Source: Candidatus Cybelea septentrionalis
GTDB lineage: Bacteria; Vulcanimicrobiota; Vulcanimicrobiia; Vulcanimicrobiales; Vulcanimicrobiaceae
Reading direction: 5' to 3'
NCBI GenBank assembly: GCA_003158175.1
Contig: PMHJ01000044.1
Location: forward strand, 1-43,773
DNA length: 43,773 bases
Below the pieces are notes generated by a model. That model searched no databases. It saw nothing but the letters and a program-made list of their open reading frames with translations, and had not been told where the DNA came from. The position numbers and the translations under genes were made by a program. Positions 40,929-43,773 of this stretch are shown here, in pieces. Every line of letters starts with the position of its first letter. Position 1 is the first letter of the stretch.

Positions 40929-41972
40929 ATGAAAACCTACGGAGCAGTTTCCGCGATACTCTTTGCGATAGTCATGGCAGCCGTACCCTCGGTCTCGGGC
41001 GCGCAGTTCGACCCGTGCGTCAGCGCGGCCGTAAGCGTGCCGCCTCCTGCCCTTCCCGAATACCAGGAGCAGCCGCCGGCGCCCGGACCAAACTATATGT
41101 GGAATCCCGGTTACTGGGCATGGAATTCGTATGGATATTATTGGGTTCCGGGCGTCTGGATCGCTGCGCCTGTTGTCGGCCTCTATTGGACGCCGGGTTA
41201 TTGGGGCTACGCAGACACAGGCTATGTATGGAACCAAGGTTACTGGGGCCCGAGCGTCGGTTTCTATGGTGGAATCAATTATGGTTTCGGCTATTTCGGC
41301 ATCGGCTTCGTCGGCGGCTTTTGGGCCGGCGGAGCGTTTAATTACAATACAGCCGTCACGAACGTGAATCGTACCGTCATCCATAACGTGTACTCTAACC
41401 GGAGCGTAATCGACGATCATTTCGTCACACACGGTCGCGTAAGCTATAACGGCGGTCACGGCGGAATATCGGCAAGGCCGACCCACGGCCAGATCGTTGC
41501 GGCTCGTGAAAGACGTTTTGGTGCTACGCAAGTGCAAACGAAGCACGCCGCTGTGGCCGGCACGAATCGCAACAACCTCGTGGCGTTTAATCGTGGCAAG
41601 CCCCCAGTCACCGCAGTGCAGAAGGCGAGCGGCACTCTACGCGGTCAGCCAGGCTTCAAAGCGCTTACGCCTCACGATCAAAACGTGGCGCGAGGGCAGG
41701 CGATGAGCCGCGTGCGCGTGGCAAATGCTGCCGTAACTCACGCGCAAGTCGCAAATCGCGGCGCCATAAGCTCGGCGTCGTCGCACGAGCAACCCGCTCG
41801 TCGCGGTACCACGAGCGCGCCAGCATATCACGGCTCGCAAGGTAGCTTCCACGGTTCGCCGCAAGGCGGGTTCCGCGGTTCGCTGCAAGGCGGCGGCCCC
41901 CGCGGGGGCGGTTCCGGCCATGGGGATTCCGGACCGGGGCAAGGAGGGCGTCCGCCGCACGAGCGCCCCTAA
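40929..41972 (+). CDS. Exported YXWGXW-like aromatic repeat protein
   Basis: A 347-residue exported protein. After the signal peptide (ILFAIVMAAVPSVSGAQ) comes a Pro-rich stretch and then a region (about 57-135) of repeated Tyr-Trp-Gly units: NPGYWAWNSYGYYWVPGVW, LYWTPGYWGY, VWNQGYWGP, GYFGIGFVGGFWAGG. These match the YXWGXW repeats known from exported bacterial proteins. A middle Asn/Val-rich part follows (NVNRTVIHNVYSNRSVIDDH), and the last 70 residues are Gly/Ser/Pro/His-rich (GGGPRGGGSGHGDSGPGQGG). Such repeats are thought to bind surfaces or self-assemble; no enzyme is implied. GGAGG precedes ATG 40929, beside a hairpin. The next gene is convergent. Confidence 0.85.
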   Translation: MKTYGAVSAILFAIVMAAVPSVSGAQFDPCVSAAVSVPPPALPEYQEQPPAPGPNYMWNPGYWAWNSYGYYWVPGVWIAAPVVGLYWTPGYWGYADTGYVWNQGYWGPSVGFYGGINYGFGYFGIGFVGGFWAGGAFNYNTAVTNVNRTVIHNVYSNRSVIDDHFVTHGRVSYNGGHGGISARPTHGQIVAARERRFGATQVQTKHAAVAGTNRNNLVAFNRGKPPVTAVQKASGTLRGQPGFKALTPHDQNVARGQAMSRVRVANAAVTHAQVANRGAISSASSHEQPARRGTTSAPAYHGSQGSFHGSPQGGFRGSLQGGGPRGGGSGHGDSGPGQGGRPPHERP

Positions 41973-41996
41973 CACCCTTCCGTCGACTTGAACCTT

Positions 41997-43019
41997 CTAC
42001 GTGAGCGCGAGGCCCAGTGGGTCGGCAAGTCCCGTGGCGCTGCCGGCAATCGTCTGGATCGGCGCAACGTTGCCGCTTGCAGTCGCTGCAAATCCAAGGA
42101 TCGCGTTCGAGCCCGGGTTAGAAACGAATATCTCACCGTTCGTCTTACTAACTGCTAGCCCAAAGCTGAACCCGTTCCCTCCGCTCAGTCCGGTGTTCGA
42201 ACCGGAAATGGTGCGGATCGGCGCGACGTTGCCAGTCGCTCCAGCAGCGAACTCGCTGATCGTCGCCGTCTTAGTATCGAAGACGTAGACGTTGCGCGAA
42301 GCGTCAACGGCGACCGTGTCGAGAGGCAGGGCGGACGTGCCGGGAGCTCCCAGCCCGGTGTTGCTTCCGCCGATCTGCGCCTGCATCGTGGAAGATCCCG
42401 CCGGAAAGATATCGATCGTTGCCGTCTTCGAATTCGCCACGTAGAGAAGGTTGTTGCTGTCGATGGCCAGACCGCCCGCGTCGGAGATCGTACGCTTTGG
42501 TTTAACGCAACCGTTTTCTCCAGGCGCGAATACCTCGACGGCGCGGCCGCCCTCTGGTAAGAACGCGGAAACGAAGAGCTGCCCCTTGCTATCGAACGCC
42601 ACGGCGTTCGTCTGACCGGGTTTGGGGAAGCACGAGATCCCGGTCAACAAATCGCCGGCCACCCCGAACGTTTGGAGCGCGGCCTGGCCGCCCGACGCGA
42701 TGTTGCCGTTTGCAATGCCGATGCCTTCAGTTGAACTGAAGGCGATGGCGTAGGGTCCGTTAATGTGACTGATGACGGTGCTCGGCGCAGCGTTTCCGTT
42801 GGCGCTTTCGGCATATTCCCGAATCGAGCCGCCCAAGCCCGTGTTTTCGTTTGCGACGAGAATAAGCGAAGTAGTCGCCCTGTGGGCACCGGCGAGGTGT
42901 TGGATCTGCGGCGCGCCCACCGCCGGAACGGGGTTCGCTATCGAACCGCTCTGGCCGCCGGAGCACGCTGCAAGCGTCATGGCTATGCAAACGGCTCCAA
43001 TATTGTGAGGTGGTTTCAT
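41997..43019 (-). CDS. NHL-repeat lipoprotein
   Basis: A 340-residue lipoprotein with lipobox LAAC (IAMTLAACSGG). Start ATG 43019 has AAAGGAG seven bases before it. The mature protein is made of beta-propeller blades. Several are almost identical in phrase: GNAAPSTVISHINGPYAIAF, GNVAPIRTISGSNTGLSG, GNVAPIQTIAGSATGL and DTVAVDASRNVYVFD. The repeated GN-(A/V)-AP-x-x-T-I phrase points to internal duplication. It resembles the propeller lipoprotein at 28614-29597. Surface-binding is the likely role. It follows the metallophosphoesterase on the same strand by 74 bases, a gap that holds an inverted repeat and AT-rich promoter-like sequence. Confidence 0.87.
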   Translation of the reverse strand: MKPPHNIGAVCIAMTLAACSGGQSGSIANPVPAVGAPQIQHLAGAHRATTSLILVANENTGLGGSIREYAESANGNAAPSTVISHINGPYAIAFSSTEGIGIANGNIASGGQAALQTFGVAGDLLTGISCFPKPGQTNAVAFDSKGQLFVSAFLPEGGRAVEVFAPGENGCVKPKRTISDAGGLAIDSNNLLYVANSKTATIDIFPAGSSTMQAQIGGSNTGLGAPGTSALPLDTVAVDASRNVYVFDTKTATISEFAAGATGNVAPIRTISGSNTGLSGGNGFSFGLAVSKTNGEIFVSNPGSNAILGFAATASGNVAPIQTIAGSATGLADPLGLALT

Positions 43020-43050
43020 CTCAAGTCTCCTTTAAGTGATGTTGGTGTGT

Positions 43051-43094
43051 GCTCTTACAATGATAAGTTGATGTAATTAAGAAAGTGTAAGCGC
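43051..43094. repeat. Inverted repeat between metallophosphoesterase and NHL lipoprotein genes
   Basis: GCTCTTACA (43051-43059) and TGTAAGCGC (43086-43094) are complementary at 8 of 9 positions across a 26-base AT-rich loop. The right arm touches the metallophosphoesterase stop. TATCAT on the minus strand near 43060 could be a -10 element for the lipoprotein. It could be an operator or a weak terminator. Confidence 0.35.
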
Positions 43095-43773
43095 TACATT
43101 TGTAACGAGTGGTCGGTGATTGTTGCACCATTGCGCACGATTTCCACACTGCGGTAGCCCAGCACGCTCAATAAACGGCTCTGCGGTACTTGAAGCGGGC
43201 CAGGTTTGTCCGCCGTGCCAGGTGCCGGCTGCGGATACGCGGTGGAAGCGGCGGTGGCGAACCGGATGTTGCCGTCGGTATGCTGGACGATCTGATGGAT
43301 GTGTCCGTTGAGCACCGTTACCGCGTTGAAACGGCGTAGCGCCGCTAAGACGCGCGACCCGTCCTCCGTTGTCCAACCCCACGGTGGAAAAAGCGCGTAG
43401 AGCGGAACGTGCGCGAAGACGACGATCGGGGTCGAGCTTCTCTGCGCCGCGAGATCCTTCTCGACGAAATCGAGCTGTTCGGTGCCAAGCTTTCCGTCGA
43501 TCTCGAAGTTGAAGACGTTGACGAGCGAGAGAAAGTGCACCCCGCCTTGATCCCAGGACGACCAGCCCTTCGGAGCGTCGCCTTTGCCGAAGGCTGCAAA
43601 GAATGCCCCCGACGTCCCGATGACGTCGTGCTCGCCGGGAAGAACGACGAGCGGAGCCTTGAGCGTCCCGAGTATTTGTTTCGCCGTGTCGAACTGTGCG
43701 GGCTTAGAAAGATGGGTGACGTCGCCGGTATGCACGACGAAGGTTGGTTGGACGGGCATCGCGTTGATCGCGT
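43094..43773 (-). CDS. Calcineurin-like metallophosphoesterase, C-terminal part (cut by window edge)
   Basis: About 226 residues up to the right edge of the window. The frame continues upstream of the first ATG (43759) as Ile-Asn-Ala-Met, which matches the family's usual block before its HTGD motif. That Met is therefore probably internal and the true N-terminus is outside. Metal-binding motifs are TGDVTH, LPGEHD (in place of GNHE), FAHVPLY and NGHIHQ. The order matches bacterial cyclic-nucleotide or metallophosphoesterase enzymes, often exported. The stop TAG is at 43094. The missing N-terminus holds the first Asp and His metal ligands and perhaps a signal peptide, so activity and location cannot be judged here. 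Confidence 0.88.
   Translation of the reverse strand, partial: AINAMPVQPTFVVHTGDVTHLSKPAQFDTAKQILGTLKAPLVVLPGEHDVIGTSGAFFAAFGKGDAPKGWSSWDQGGVHFLSLVNVFNFEIDGKLGTEQLDFVEKDLAAQRSSTPIVVFAHVPLYALFPPWGWTTEDGSRVLAALRRFNAVTVLNGHIHQIVQHTDGNIRFATAASTAYPQPAPGTADKPGPLQVPQSRLLSVLGYRSVEIVRNGATITDHSLQM

Noticed and set aside
1..43773. tRNA genes, CRISPR arrays, insertion sequences, prophage
   Set aside because: No cloverleaf-like sequence, no regularly spaced repeats, no transposase or integrase motifs and no target-site duplications were seen on either strand.

Overview
This is a GC-rich, gene-dense chromosomal window of 43.8 kb with short intergenic gaps. It shows no tRNA, rRNA, CRISPR array, insertion sequence, integrase or phage gene. 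The cell is almost certainly a diderm (two-membrane) bacterium: there is a very long TamB-type protein, a coupled OmpH/Skp-like periplasmic protein, a CsgG-like protein and several lipoproteins and exported enzymes. Lipoprotein-borne NHL-type repeat proteins, phospholipase C-like lipoproteins, DUF885 and DUF4331 proteins and a YXWGXW-like protein remind me of Candidatus Eremiobacterota (WPS-2) genomes. That placement is inference, because no marker gene is present.

Region 1 (1-8.7 kb). A phospholipase C-like lipoprotein is cut by the left edge. Next come a hydantoinase/oxoprolinase pair (hyuA-hyuB, ATGA overlap, minus strand) and a small exported protein. On the plus strand follow a DUF885 exported protein, an isocitrate lyase/PEP mutase-family enzyme and an NRAMP-related metal transporter with unusual metal-site motifs.

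Region 2 (8.7-18.4 kb). This holds an M48-like/RDD fusion whose zinc motif reads RELGH, a CsgG-like exported protein, an SRAP/HMCES-type DNA-protein crosslink protein and membrane proteins. A GT39-type glycosyltransferase is coupled to a membrane protein with clustered His/Asp/Glu. Divergent to these lie a small lipoprotein and a Tat-exported multicopper oxidase, followed by a YihY/BrkB protein and a GYD-domain protein.

Region 3 (18.5-30.1 kb). This holds a GNAT acetyltransferase, a DnaQ-type exonuclease, a PAS-GAF-SpoIIE-HATPase phosphatase, a TM0106-type nuclease-helicase of 1157 residues and an MFS transporter. A second phospholipase C-like lipoprotein overlaps a stand-alone RsbW-like ATPase. 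A small helical protein, an NHL-like lipoprotein and a possible PUA/EVE-like protein close the region. The SpoIIE and RsbW-like proteins suggest partner-switching control of a sigma factor, whose other members are not in the window.

Region 4 (30.2-43.8 kb). This holds TamB and the coupled OmpH-like gene, a TPR-S41 peptidase-like protein, a DUF4331 protein, two small minus-strand proteins (one a 57-residue protein with a GTG start), a zinc alcohol dehydrogenase, a YXWGXW-like exported protein, an NHL-repeat lipoprotein and a metallophosphoesterase cut by the right edge.

A recurring feature is a palindrome or hairpin directly beside, or overlapping, the Shine-Dalgarno or start region. It is seen at hyuA, the DUF885 gene, the NRAMP-like gene, the S41 gene and the YXWGXW gene. 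No gap exceeds about 210 bases.
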